64,000 nucleotides of DNA, taken from positions 1 to 64,000 of the forward strand of contig JACRLQ010000024.1 of NCBI GenBank assembly GCA_016215155.1. Direction: 5' to 3'. This document shows positions 9,954 to 18,021 of the stretch, piece by piece. The notes under the pieces were generated by a model. It made no database searches. It saw nothing but the letters and a program-made list of their open reading frames with translations, and was not told where the DNA came from. A program made the position numbers and the translations under genes. The DNA is from Nitrospirota bacterium. GTDB lineage: Bacteria > Nitrospirota > Thermodesulfovibrionia > Thermodesulfovibrionales > UBA6898. Numbering within the stretch: position 1 is the first letter of the stretch; each line of letters starts with the position of its first letter.

Positions 9954-10151
9954 ATTTCGTTAAGAATACTGTAAATATCCCCATTTTTCAACCGTGCGTT
10001 GCATATTCCGGTGTTTTAGGACATCGGTTCCGCGATGGTCCGCCCACTCACTCCGGTTCATGCGGATGGCCCTGAAGACAGCGGAGAAACCGGGAGGAAC
10101 ATTGATCGTTCGGACCTCAACGTATATAACCTGATTATTTGGGGAGCTCCC

Positions 10152-10171
10152 GTCAAGCCTGACCCTTTTAG
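10152..10171 (+). repeat. 20-bp dispersed repeat, copy 1
   Basis: Twenty bases ending in CCTGACCCTTTTAG recur at 11928-11947 with one mismatch. Both copies are intergenic and lie on either side of ppsR and the repeat island. The family is unknown to me; it resembles the GGGTCAG-type ends of the palindrome at 11161-11407. The 270-base gap (9954-10225) that holds this copy shows nothing else clear. Confidence 0.5.
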
Positions 10172-10225
10172 TATGGGAAGTACGCCGGTTTTTAGGTTAC
10201 AGAATTGATTGAGGGCAGAGCAAAA

Positions 10226-11050
10226 TCAATTATATTCTTCATGGTGGTCTCCGAACACATGGTGGATGATTTCCCACGCGGTCTCTTCGATGGATTTGTT
10301 CGTAGTATCGACGACTTTCCAGGACCGGTGCTTCTTGCGGAGGTCCCTGACATACTCGACCTCGGCAAAGACCTTCTTGAATTCGCTATAGCTCGTCGGG
10401 AGCGAGGACTTTTCCTGGCGCACCCTCCTGATTTTCTGAAGGACCTCGGGATCGATTACCAGACAAACAATCTTTTGCTGATTGATTTTGAAAAGCTCTT
10501 CGGGCAGGGGGAGGCCCGGAACGATCGGGACATTGGCGACCTTGTAGCCCTCCTGGGCCAGAAAGATCGAGGTCGGAGTCTTGGACGTCCTAGAAAGGCC
10601 GACGATAACGATGTCCGCGCCATCGAGGTGCTCGGTGTCCCTGCCGTCGTCGTGTCCCAACGTATACTCGATCGCGTCGATGCGTTTGAAGTATCGTTCA
10701 TCGACCTTTCTGAGCAGGCTCGGAGTTTCGAGCGGCTCCAGTCGAAGATAGGCCGTAAGGTTGTTGATCAGCGGGCCCAGAATATCGAGATGGAAAATCT
10801 TGTTCTTCACGCAATAGGCGGTCGCATAGTCGCGCATCTCCTTTTTGACAAAGGTAAAAGCTATCAGGGCCTTGTCCGACTTGGCCTGGTCGAGGACCTT
10901 TTTGAGCGCGGCATTGGAGTCAATGTCGTGGAAAAGCATGATCTTGGGGTGTTTGTGTTCAAACTGCACAAGGGCCGCCCTCAGAATATGCAGGCCGCTC
11001 TGGCCCGTAGCGTCGGAAATAATGGCGATTTTTTTTGGAAACATGTTCAC
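10226..11050 (-). CDS. ppsR: PEP synthase / pyruvate phosphate dikinase regulatory protein (DUF299 kinase-phosphorylase)
   Basis: This 274-aa protein belongs to the bifunctional ADP-dependent kinase/Pi-dependent phosphorylase family. It inactivates and reactivates PEP synthase or PPDK by phosphorylating a Thr next to the catalytic His. The N-terminal motif ISDATGQSG (residues 11-19) and the phosphate loop GLSRTSKTP (151-159) are both present, as is the C-terminal DTTNKSIEE block. Length is usual. The target dikinase is not in this window. A tempting plus-strand frame opposite it is only a shadow. Confidence 0.95.
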   Translation of the reverse strand: MNMFPKKIAIISDATGQSGLHILRAALVQFEHKHPKIMLFHDIDSNAALKKVLDQAKSDKALIAFTFVKKEMRDYATAYCVKNKIFHLDILGPLINNLTAYLRLEPLETPSLLRKVDERYFKRIDAIEYTLGHDDGRDTEHLDGADIVIVGLSRTSKTPTSIFLAQEGYKVANVPIVPGLPLPEELFKINQQKIVCLVIDPEVLQKIRRVRQEKSSLPTSYSEFKKVFAEVEYVRDLRKKHRSWKVVDTTNKSIEETAWEIIHHVFGDHHEEYN

Positions 11051-11130
11051 CTCGATTCGATTGTAGTATACCCTAACCCCAACCGCGCCTCACAAGCACG
11101 ATGCCGCCCGCGGCGGATACAAGTAGCGCT

Positions 11131-11164
11131 GAGAACTAAATTGGGATCAAGAACTAAATTGGGG
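11131..11164 (+). repeat. Short tandem direct repeat (18-bp period)
   Basis: The 14-mer AGAACTAAATTGGG appears at 11132-11145 and again at 11151-11164 with slightly different flanks. It abuts the left end of the palindromic element that starts at 11161. It may be part of that element's outer end. Confidence 0.55.
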
Positions 11165-11407
11165 TCAGATCTTTGATATTTGAAAAATGACAGGATTGTA
11201 TTATGATAAAAACGATAATTCAAGATCAAACAGGCTGTTGAAAAACTCTTGTTTTGTCAGTTAAAGCCGTCATACTCGTGCTTAAGGCACCTACTGTTGG
11301 CGAAGGCGGGTATCCAATCTCCTTAAAAACAATGGATTCCCGTCTGCACGGGAATGACGAAAAACAGCTGAAAACACTTTTTCAACAGCCCGCAAAGACC
11401 TGACCCC
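11161..11407. repeat. Palindromic repeat element split by a MITE
   Basis: The left arm GGGGTCAGATCTTTGAT (from 11161) is matched in inverted orientation by the right arm, which ends CCTGACCCC at 11407. If the MITE at 11231-11392 and one copy of its CAAA duplication are removed, the right arm regains continuity (a GATCAAAGACCTGACCCC end) and the match extends to about 22 bases. The undisturbed element would be about 81 bp. It looks like a REP-type palindrome; no transposase is nearby. This explains the 380-base gap between ppsR and the antitoxin gene. Confidence 0.7.
11231..11392 (+). mobile_element. MITE copy 1 (162 bp, CAAA target duplication)
   Basis: It is bounded by inverted ends: CAGGCTGTTGAAAAA at the left and, reading the other strand at the right, CGGGCTGTTGAAAAA. 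It is flanked on both sides by the four bases CAAA (11227-11230 and 11393-11396). It encodes nothing. An internal hairpin built on ATTCCCGT...ACGGGAAT lies near 11335-11356. A second copy with about ten differences is at 31824-31986. It interrupts the palindromic element 11161-11407. Confidence 0.85.
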
Positions 11408-11431
11408 TCATCGTGACGTCGGAAATAATTA

Positions 11432-11695
11432 TTAAGCCACGCTTGCTATTTTTTCCTGCTTCACCCGTTCATGAAGCCAGATTTTTATTAACGCGCCCCT
11501 GTCCACGCCTATCTCCTTACGGATGTCGTCAATATCATTTACCAGCGATTCCGCTATATCAAGGGTAATTCTGACTTTTTTCCCGTGACGGATAACAGTA
11601 GCTTTGGACATATCTATAAGATTATGGATGTCCTCGCCTTCGTCAAAACGCTTGTCGAACTCCTCAGCGGTTTTAGCTGTTTTTTTTGTTGTCAT
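11432..11695 (-). CDS. BrnA/CopG-type antitoxin (ribbon-helix-helix)
   Basis: This 87-aa protein has an acidic, flexible N-terminus (EEFDKRFDEGEDIHNLIDM) and then a ribbon-helix-helix region. The strand is VRITLDI, followed by ESLVNDIDDIRKEIGVDRGALIKIWLHERV. This is the layout of BrnA-family antitoxins, which bind DNA and neutralise BrnT ribonuclease toxins. The start overlaps the end of a BrnT-like remnant, the normal BrnT-BrnA order. Because the toxin copy lacks its front half, this is probably an orphan antitoxin. Confidence 0.8.
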   Translation of the reverse strand: MTTKKTAKTAEEFDKRFDEGEDIHNLIDMSKATVIRHGKKVRITLDIAESLVNDIDDIRKEIGVDRGALIKIWLHERVKQEKIASVA

Positions 11696-11900
11696 ATAAC
11701 TGCACCTCCTTTTCCCTCGAACGTCTGACCGAAATCATGCGAATTTTAGCCCCTCTCATCGCATAAACCGCCGTCCAATGCTTGTTATTGAGTCTGCCGA
11801 ATATTATACACCTGCTGTACAGATTTACAACACTAGAATCATACCTGTCAAGAGCAATGCTCAGGATGCATGTCGGAGAGAAAATAACAGAGTATAAAGG
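11673..11900 (-). pseudogene. 5'-truncated BrnT-like toxin remnant
   Basis: Just upstream of and overlapping the antitoxin start (23 bases) there is a minus-strand frame ending with TAA at 11673-11675. It encodes the BrnT C-terminal signature: GRLNNKHWTAVYA, then RMISVRRSREKEVQLY. Upstream, the frame continues into unrelated sequence with no suitable start codon. The family N-terminus (the WD..K...N..KHG..FEEA region) is missing in all frames I checked. The 20-bp dispersed repeat at 11928-11947 lies just beyond, so a repeat-associated deletion may have removed the front half. Confidence 0.65.
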
Positions 11901-11927
11901 GAAACTAGCCTACGCGAAATGTCAATA

Positions 11928-11947
11928 GTCGAGCCTGACCCTTTTAG
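11928..11947 (+). repeat. 20-bp dispersed repeat, copy 2
   Basis: This copy matches 10152-10171 with a single mismatch and sits between the broken toxin remnant and the promoter of the NTPase operon. Confidence 0.5.
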
Positions 11948-12004
11948 CAAAACACATAGTGTTTGCTATAATTCGTAGCGTTGCAATATTTAACACGTTG
12001 CATA

Positions 12005-12033
12005 TTGACAAACGCTTTAGTTGTTTGATAAGA
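12005..12033 (+). promoter_or_regulatory. Promoter of the NTPase/TPR operon
   Basis: A perfect TTGACA (12005-12010) is followed after 16-17 bases by GATAAG/ATAAGA (12027-12033). This places transcription about 25 bases before a strong purine-rich ribosome site (GGAGGAGGGAGG) in front of the ATG at 12065. Confidence 0.5.
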
Positions 12034-12064
12034 TTCAAAAAAGAAGATAACCGGAGGAGGGAGG

Positions 12065-13291
12065 ATGGATAACATAACTGGAAAAGCAGTGGCAGACAAG
12101 AATTACTTAAGTTCTCGCTTATATCTCGTTGAAGAATTAAGAAGCCTTGTGAGGAAAACATCCGTTATTATCGATGCGCCGCGAAGATTCGGCAAGACCA
12201 GTGTGGTAAAAGAACTGATGTCAGAAGAAAATAAGAAGCCGGAAGAAAAAAAAGAGTTTAACATTCTGTTCTTTGAGTTGGAGGGAGAAGAGACAATAAA
12301 CGGCTTTTGCTTTACCTTTTTTAAGGAATTACTGAATCTGTACAGCATCAGAGGAAAGATCGACATGCTGAGTGAACTTTTGGGCGAACTGTGGAATGTG
12401 ATTGCGGCCCGAATAGGCAAAATAAAACTTTTCCAGTTCGAACTAGACCTCAGAGAAAAAACGCGGGCATACGATTTCCAACAATGGAAAGAAAAAATAG
12501 TTCCGATGATTCACGGCCTCAATTCCTTCGACAAAAAGACAATAATTGTCTTCGACGAGTTTCCAGATATGCTTATGAATTTCAGGAACAAAGGGGCTGA
12601 ATCATGTGGGTATATGCAGGCAACCGACAGAATAACTGCATGGCTGCGTGAACTTAGACAGAAGTCAGAAGAAGGAGTTAAATATCAATTCGTATTTTGC
12701 GGCTCCGTAAATCTGAGAAAAACTCTTCAGGAAATGGGTATTGGCAAACGCATTAATGATCTTGAGCCTCTTCGTATTCCGCCGATGAATCCGAAAGAAT
12801 CTCTTTTGCTGATTAAGAACCTAATGCAGAAGTACGATATTGAAATAGAGCAGGATGCGATTGACTTTATGGCCGCCAAGATTAATGACGGGTCGCCCTA
12901 TTACGGGCAGATACTTTTTAAGGCATTGAGAGACGTAAGAGAAAGAAGATTCTCCTTGGAACAAGTTAAGGGGGTATATGACACGATGCTGCGCGGCGGG
13001 GACCACGATCTCAATCATTTTCATTCCAGGCTTCAGGATTATCTTGCTACAGCAGTGGAAAGGGAATGTTCGGCAATCATATTGAAACACCTCTGCGCTG
13101 AACAGTTACAGGAAAAAATCTTATACGACGGATATCTGATCAATATCTGTTCTAACGAGGTTTTTCAGGCTGTCCTTAATAGGCTGATTTATGAAGGTTA
13201 TATTATGAGAGACATAAAGGATGAAGGCAAGGTGCGGTTTGTATCCCCGTTGCTTAAGGATTGGTGGGCGTGCAAGGAGGGATTACTGTAA
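12065..13291 (+). CDS. STAND/archaeal-type P-loop ATPase, first gene of two-gene operon
   Basis: This 408-aa protein has Walker A APRRFGKTS at residues 38-46, Walker B IIVFDEF at 160-166 and a sensor strand FVFCGSVNLR at 209-218. After about residue 240 it shows the helical lid and a winged-helix-like end (YEGYIMRDI...VRFVSPLLKDWW). This is the layout of the archaeal-type ATPases within the STAND/AAA+ group, without any obvious effector or sensor domain. An unusually strong ribosome site and a TTGACA promoter precede it. The sequence is more AT-rich than its neighbours, and it sits among repeats, so acquisition by transfer is likely. Function unknown; a conflict or surveillance role together with the next gene is inference. 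Confidence 0.8.
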   Translation: MDNITGKAVADKNYLSSRLYLVEELRSLVRKTSVIIDAPRRFGKTSVVKELMSEENKKPEEKKEFNILFFELEGEETINGFCFTFFKELLNLYSIRGKIDMLSELLGELWNVIAARIGKIKLFQFELDLREKTRAYDFQQWKEKIVPMIHGLNSFDKKTIIVFDEFPDMLMNFRNKGAESCGYMQATDRITAWLRELRQKSEEGVKYQFVFCGSVNLRKTLQEMGIGKRINDLEPLRIPPMNPKESLLLIKNLMQKYDIEIEQDAIDFMAAKINDGSPYYGQILFKALRDVRERRFSLEQVKGVYDTMLRGGDHDLNHFHSRLQDYLATAVERECSAIILKHLCAEQLQEKILYDGYLINICSNEVFQAVLNRLIYEGYIMRDIKDEGKVRFVSPLLKDWWACKEGLL

Positions 13292-16200
13292 TGAAGGCAA
13301 AAAGCTTTGCATATAATACGAGAAGGAAATCGCCGGCGCAGCTTGAGCAGGAGTTGGTAGGCGCGGAAAGATGGGACATATTAGATAGCATTTTGAAAGA
13401 ATTGGCCCTCGAAAAAAATGAGCCTCCCAAACAGCATTGGCTGATAACCGGACCTCGCGGTATCGGCAAATCTCACCTTCTGACCCTCCTTTATTACAAA
13501 GTGAAGAGCAATGATGGACTATCAAAACAATGGATTACAGTCCTGTTTCCTGAAGAGTTGAGGATGGCTAGTGACCTTGCCAAATTTCTTGAAAGGACGG
13601 TCAGTGAAATTCTGGTTGAACTCGAACGCGATCAAAATCCTTTTTCGGCTGAGTTGAAAAAAGAAATTATAAAAACAAGAGAAATACCGGCAGCCGAAAG
13701 AAGCGATTACCTATTCAATCTGCTTAATTGGATTCATCAGACGACAGGACGGTTCATTCTTTTGATAATCGAGAATCTTCAGCAACTGCTCGGAAAAAAA
13801 ATCAGCGAGATCGAACAAAAAAAATTGCGCGCGTTTCTGCAGACCCACGACAGCGTCCTCATGATAAGTTCGGCGACGTCGGTATTTAACATTCTCCACG
13901 ACCACAAGCAGCCCTTTTATCATTTTTTCCACATCAAAAGGTTAAATGATATGACTTTCGATGAGATGAAGAGCCTGATCGCTAATCTCATGGGCGAGAG
14001 TGGTAACGCTCAGGCAATGACATCGATTTCTACGAATGAGGCTCGGTTAAAGGCTATCCATTCCTTTACAGGCGGAAATCCACGCATGGCCGTTTTTCTT
14101 TCCGAAATGTTAAAGACCGATGTTCCGGATGAGATGCTTGATTTCATGGACCAGCTTCTTGACGAGTTGAATCCCTATTTTGAAGCGATACTTAACGACA
14201 CACCCGATTATATGGAAGAAGTTATGAACACACTCGCAATCTTCGAGCCGGCTCAAAGCCCGAAGGAGATAGCTGACCATCTCGAAGCAGAACAGTCAAC
14301 GATTAGGAATTATTTAAAGCAAATGAAAGATAGTGGCTATGTCCGTGTTGCCTTTTCCAAGGGAAATTCAAATTTTTACTGCCTTAATGAGTACTTGTAC
14401 CGTATCTGGTATCAGATGAGAGACAGCAGCCACAGGGAAGAGACAAGATGGATAATGGAATTATTAATGATGCTATATTCGCCAGCCGTAATTGCTGACG
14501 AGAAGATGAGAATGGAGAATTGTCTTCCCGGAATTATTAGCGTGCCTTATAAGGAGCTCATTTATAAGACTGTCGATTTTATGGACAAAAACCCCGATTA
14601 TTGCAGAATCATTGAATGGTGCGTTGAGGCTGCTTTAAAGAATGAACTTAGTGAAGACGATGAAAAGAAGAAAATCAAACTGGCCAAGAAAGCTAAGAAA
14701 TTTAAAGAGGGCGGAAAATATACAGAGGCAATTAATATTTACCAACAGATATTAAGACTCGATCCAAATGAAGAATCTGCATATGGCTTGTGGGGTTTAT
14801 TATTAGTTGAACAAGGCCTATATGAGGGAGCGATAGAAAAATTTAAGAAAGCAATAGAGATTAATCCTAACTCTGCCACAGCATACTGGTCGTGGGGTCA
14901 TTCCTTAAGAAGGTTAAAACAGTATGAAAATGCGATTGAGAAACTCAAAAAGGCATTGGAAATCAAGCCTAATTATGCTGCTGCTTATGGCGCATGGGGT
15001 GACTGCCTACGATATACAAAAAGGTTTTCGGAAGCAGAGGAGAAATATAGAAAAGCCTTAGAAATAAATCCAGAGTATGAAGATGCATATAGGGCTCTCG
15101 GACGAACCTTCTATGAACAGAAGAGATATGGCGAGGCAATTTTGATGTATAAAAAAGCGCTACAAATTAATCCGAAATCCGCTAATGCTTATTGGGGGTT
15201 GGGGGCCTGTTTAAGGAGCGAAAAACAATACAACGATGCTATCAATAATTTCAAAAAAGTCGTTGAAATCGATCCAAAAGACTCAGCTGGTTATGGCGCG
15301 TGGGGTGACTGTCTTCACCATATAGAGAGATATGATGAAGCAGAAGAAAAATACAATAAAGCTATCGAAGTAGACCCAAATTATGAAGATGCATATCTTA
15401 ACCTAAGTCAGTGTTTCGCAGAGCAAAAACGGTATAACGACGCAATTGAGACTCTTCAAAAACTCTTAAAAATCAACGGACAGTCAGTTAATGCCTATGG
15501 TTTGTGGGGTGCGTATTTAGGAAAACAAAAGCAATATGATAAAGCTGCTGAAAAATTCAAGAAAGCTTTAGACATAGATAGTGAATCAATTCGAGCTCTT
15601 TCAGGCTGGATTAGGGCACTAGTGGAGGGTGAGAGATATGATGAAGCAATAGCTCTGGTAGAGAAGCAGAATGAAATTAAAGATTGCCTCATTATTTTAT
15701 ATTATGGAACTTGTTTATTAAGAAAGGGACGTTACAATGAAGCCATAAGGCAATTTAATCAACTGCTGAATATTCATCATGACTGTGGGAAAGTCTATAT
15801 GCTACATGGAGAGGCATTGGAAAAATTGGGAAACAAAGAAAAAGCTCTTCTCTCATATCTTACTCATATTGGCCTTAGGTCCACAGGAACACATATTTAC
15901 GACGAGTTCCGTGATAATTATGACCAATATATTGCGCCAATACTTTCGACGTTAGAATCAGAAGGTTATATAAAGCACGTTTATTCACAGACGGACAATG
16001 TGAAACTTTCAATGCCACAAGTATGCACTTTGTTGCTTCTTATGGACAGGTTTGACATAGTCGCAGATCAATTGCAAAATATTTCCGATGAATTTATGGG
16101 TAAAGATGAAAAAGAGCGGGTCGATTTCGATGTCATGATCTTTTCGATCAAATTCAAAATCTGGCTGACACTGACTGAAGAAAAGATTTATGAATCACTG

Positions 16201-16521
16201 AAACTTGCCGAGCTTTTTTCGTCGTACGTCAAATTGTTGAAGACAGAAAAAGAAAAAGAAGACGCGGTGTCGGAATTCATTCTGGGCATATTCAAACTGC
16301 AAGCACATTTCAACATAAAAAAGGAATATACATTTAAAATACTTGAAACTCTTAAGAAGGCCGGGGTTCCTTTCAGCGAGATATTATTTAAAGTGTGGAA
16401 GTGTCTTAGCGAGCCTGATTCCGTTGATGCTCAGAGACATCTAGCCGATAAAGCTATTGCAAAATTGGTTGAGCAGATAAGGAACAAAGAGTCTGCAAGA
16501 GATTCGGTGTGCGGCATGTAA
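13291..16521 (+). CDS. P-loop NTPase with winged helix and TPR array, second gene of operon
   Basis: This 1076-aa protein starts at the ATG at 13291, which shares one base with the stop of the preceding gene (TAATG) and has AAGGAGG upstream. Residues 1-305 are an NTPase: Walker A GPRGIGKS (54-61), Walker B-like FILLIIENL (155-163, Glu in place of the usual Asp) and TGGNPR (260-265). A winged helix-turn-helix (about 310-375) ends in EYLYRIWYQMR. About eleven 34-residue TPRs follow (about 465-870), then a helical C-terminal domain of about 200 residues I do not recognise. TPRs repeat as a block of three: YGAWGDCL occurs at 566 and again at 668, 102 residues apart. The layout matches STAND signal-sensing NTPases, where TPRs hold the trigger. 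No nuclease, TIR or membrane effector is visible in either gene. Confidence 0.82.
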   Translation: MKAKSFAYNTRRKSPAQLEQELVGAERWDILDSILKELALEKNEPPKQHWLITGPRGIGKSHLLTLLYYKVKSNDGLSKQWITVLFPEELRMASDLAKFLERTVSEILVELERDQNPFSAELKKEIIKTREIPAAERSDYLFNLLNWIHQTTGRFILLIIENLQQLLGKKISEIEQKKLRAFLQTHDSVLMISSATSVFNILHDHKQPFYHFFHIKRLNDMTFDEMKSLIANLMGESGNAQAMTSISTNEARLKAIHSFTGGNPRMAVFLSEMLKTDVPDEMLDFMDQLLDELNPYFEAILNDTPDYMEEVMNTLAIFEPAQSPKEIADHLEAEQSTIRNYLKQMKDSGYVRVAFSKGNSNFYCLNEYLYRIWYQMRDSSHREETRWIMELLMMLYSPAVIADEKMRMENCLPGIISVPYKELIYKTVDFMDKNPDYCRIIEWCVEAALKNELSEDDEKKKIKLAKKAKKFKEGGKYTEAINIYQQILRLDPNEESAYGLWGLLLVEQGLYEGAIEKFKKAIEINPNSATAYWSWGHSLRRLKQYENAIEKLKKALEIKPNYAAAYGAWGDCLRYTKRFSEAEEKYRKALEINPEYEDAYRALGRTFYEQKRYGEAILMYKKALQINPKSANAYWGLGACLRSEKQYNDAINNFKKVVEIDPKDSAGYGAWGDCLHHIERYDEAEEKYNKAIEVDPNYEDAYLNLSQCFAEQKRYNDAIETLQKLLKINGQSVNAYGLWGAYLGKQKQYDKAAEKFKKALDIDSESIRALSGWIRALVEGERYDEAIALVEKQNEIKDCLIILYYGTCLLRKGRYNEAIRQFNQLLNIHHDCGKVYMLHGEALEKLGNKEKALLSYLTHIGLRSTGTHIYDEFRDNYDQYIAPILSTLESEGYIKHVYSQTDNVKLSMPQVCTLLLLMDRFDIVADQLQNISDEFMGKDEKERVDFDVMIFSIKFKIWLTLTEEKIYESLKLAELFSSYVKLLKTEKEKEDAVSEFILGIFKLQAHFNIKKEYTFKILETLKKAGVPFSEILFKVWKCLSEPDSVDAQRHLADKAIAKLVEQIRNKESARDSVCGM

Positions 16522-16776
16522 ATCCGGCAGGCAGTATATTGATGCTGTCCCTTTCATAGGCTGCCTGTTGGTTTCCCCGTGCGGTGCAGAAAAAAGGTTG
16601 CCTCATGCAGGCATTAGAGTGCCGTCGAGCAATAGCAGTGAATCAATGTTTCAACCGAAACTCTTGTAATAGGCGCTATTCACAATTCTGCGGGGTATCA
16701 GTCAAACTCCTCGTCCTCTCAGGACATATTCTTAACATTGCCCAAGCCGATTAAACGCCAAAAAAACACTCCCGGT

Positions 16777-18021
16777 CTAGCCCATCAGGTTCTGGACCGG
16801 CGCGCTCCCCACGAAATCTACATATTTTAGTCCTTCCTTCATCGCCTCGGCCTTGAGGCGGCCCAGAGGGACCCTGTTCTTAATCACATTGGTATAGACC
16901 CCCGCGTTGGCCACATCCCCGACAAGGACCGTCCCCACGAGCGTATCGCCCCTGAATACAAACTTCCGGTATCTGTCTATACCATCCTGGACAACGACCT
17001 CATATCCGCCGCCTTCAGGCTCGATAAGACCGACGGACACAACAGGGATCCCCAGAATATCCGTGGCGTTCATCACGGACAGAAACCCGGCGTACTTAAT
17101 GTTTCCGCCCGCCATATTCTTCCCGGCGAGCCTGCCCATCTCTTCGGCGTTGCCCCACAAGGCGCTCACGGCAGGCATACCGGTGATCAGGTCGGCATGC
17201 TCGACCACATCTCCGGCGGCGTAGATATCGGGGAAGTTGGTCTGGAGCATCTCGTTTATCAGCACCCCCCGTCCGGTCTTTATCCCTGAATTCCTCAATA
17301 CCCCGACATTCGGCCTTGAGCCGGCCGCGACTATGACCAGCCCGGCCTTGACGGTCCTGCCCGAGGAAAGCCTGACAGAGACCACCGCGCCTCCGTCCCG
17401 GATGACCTCAGAGATCAAGTCACCGGTGATGATCTCGATACCCGCGGCTCTCATCGCGTCAGCAACAATCGCCGAGCCCCTTGCGTCTAGCCTGCCGGGA
17501 AGTATCTGTCCCTGCTGCTCGATGATCGTGACCCCTAGGCCGAGATGCCTGAGGGCGATAGCGGCCTTAGTCCCCACAAATCCGCCGCCCAATATTACCG
17601 CATCCCCCTTCCCCTTTGCCGCCGCCTTTATCCCAAGCGCGTCTTCCCGTGTCCTCAGAGCAAAGACGCCGTCTCCGTCAAGTCCGGGTATAGCGGGGAT
17701 GACCGGGCCGCTTCCCGCGGCGATAAGAAGCCTGTCGTACCCGAGTTTGTCGCCGGAAGACAGGGCCACCTCTTTGGCCTCAGCGTCGATGCCGGTCGCC
17801 ATCTCAAAAATATTTTCAATGCCGTATTTTTTAGCGGGATCATCGGTAAAAGTTATATCGATGCCGTCTTTTTCGATGAGGTACGGGATCATCGGCCGGT
17901 AATACGCCCCGGGCTTCTCTTTGGAGACCATCGTGATCAGCGCCCCGGCGTCGCTCCTTCGTATCTCCATCGCCGCCGAGATGCCAGCGATGCTTCCGCC
18001 GATAATTATATGGCGCATCAT
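16777..18021 (-). CDS. FAD/NAD-dependent oxidoreductase of the CODH operon
   Basis: This 414-aa flavoprotein shows an N-terminal FAD dinucleotide fold (IIGGSIAGISAAMEI, residues 5-19) and a second NAD-binding fold (VILGGGFVGTKAAIAL, about 145-160). The C-terminal FAD motif YAAGDV is also present. It belongs to the NADH oxidase/nitrite reductase-like pyridine nucleotide-disulfide family without a redox CxxC pair near the first domain. It is the third gene after cooS and cooF, overlapping the latter by four bases. In comparable CooS-CooF-FNOR operons it is thought to pass electrons from CO oxidation to NAD(P). That role is inferred from context. Confidence 0.85.
   Translation of the reverse strand: MMRHIIIGGSIAGISAAMEIRRSDAGALITMVSKEKPGAYYRPMIPYLIEKDGIDITFTDDPAKKYGIENIFEMATGIDAEAKEVALSSGDKLGYDRLLIAAGSGPVIPAIPGLDGDGVFALRTREDALGIKAAAKGKGDAVILGGGFVGTKAAIALRHLGLGVTIIEQQGQILPGRLDARGSAIVADAMRAAGIEIITGDLISEVIRDGGAVVSVRLSSGRTVKAGLVIVAAGSRPNVGVLRNSGIKTGRGVLINEMLQTNFPDIYAAGDVVEHADLITGMPAVSALWGNAEEMGRLAGKNMAGGNIKYAGFLSVMNATDILGIPVVSVGLIEPEGGGYEVVVQDGIDRYRKFVFRGDTLVGTVLVGDVANAGVYTNVIKNRVPLGRLKAEAMKEGLKYVDFVGSAPVQNLMG

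Noticed and set aside
10205-11176. Long plus-strand frame of 323 codons opposite ppsR
   Set aside because: It lies antisense to a clear DUF299 protein with full motifs; codon pattern is the usual shadow of a GC-rich third position.
11231-11392. Possibility of a CRISPR or tRNA-related structure in the repeated 160-bp element
   Set aside because: Only two distant copies, no spacer pattern, no cloverleaf; inverted ends with 4-bp duplications fit a MITE.
16522-16776. Weak inverted AGGCAG/CTGCCT pair after the TPR gene as a terminator
   Set aside because: Loop is long, stem short and no T-run; too weak to report. Nothing else is visible in this gap.
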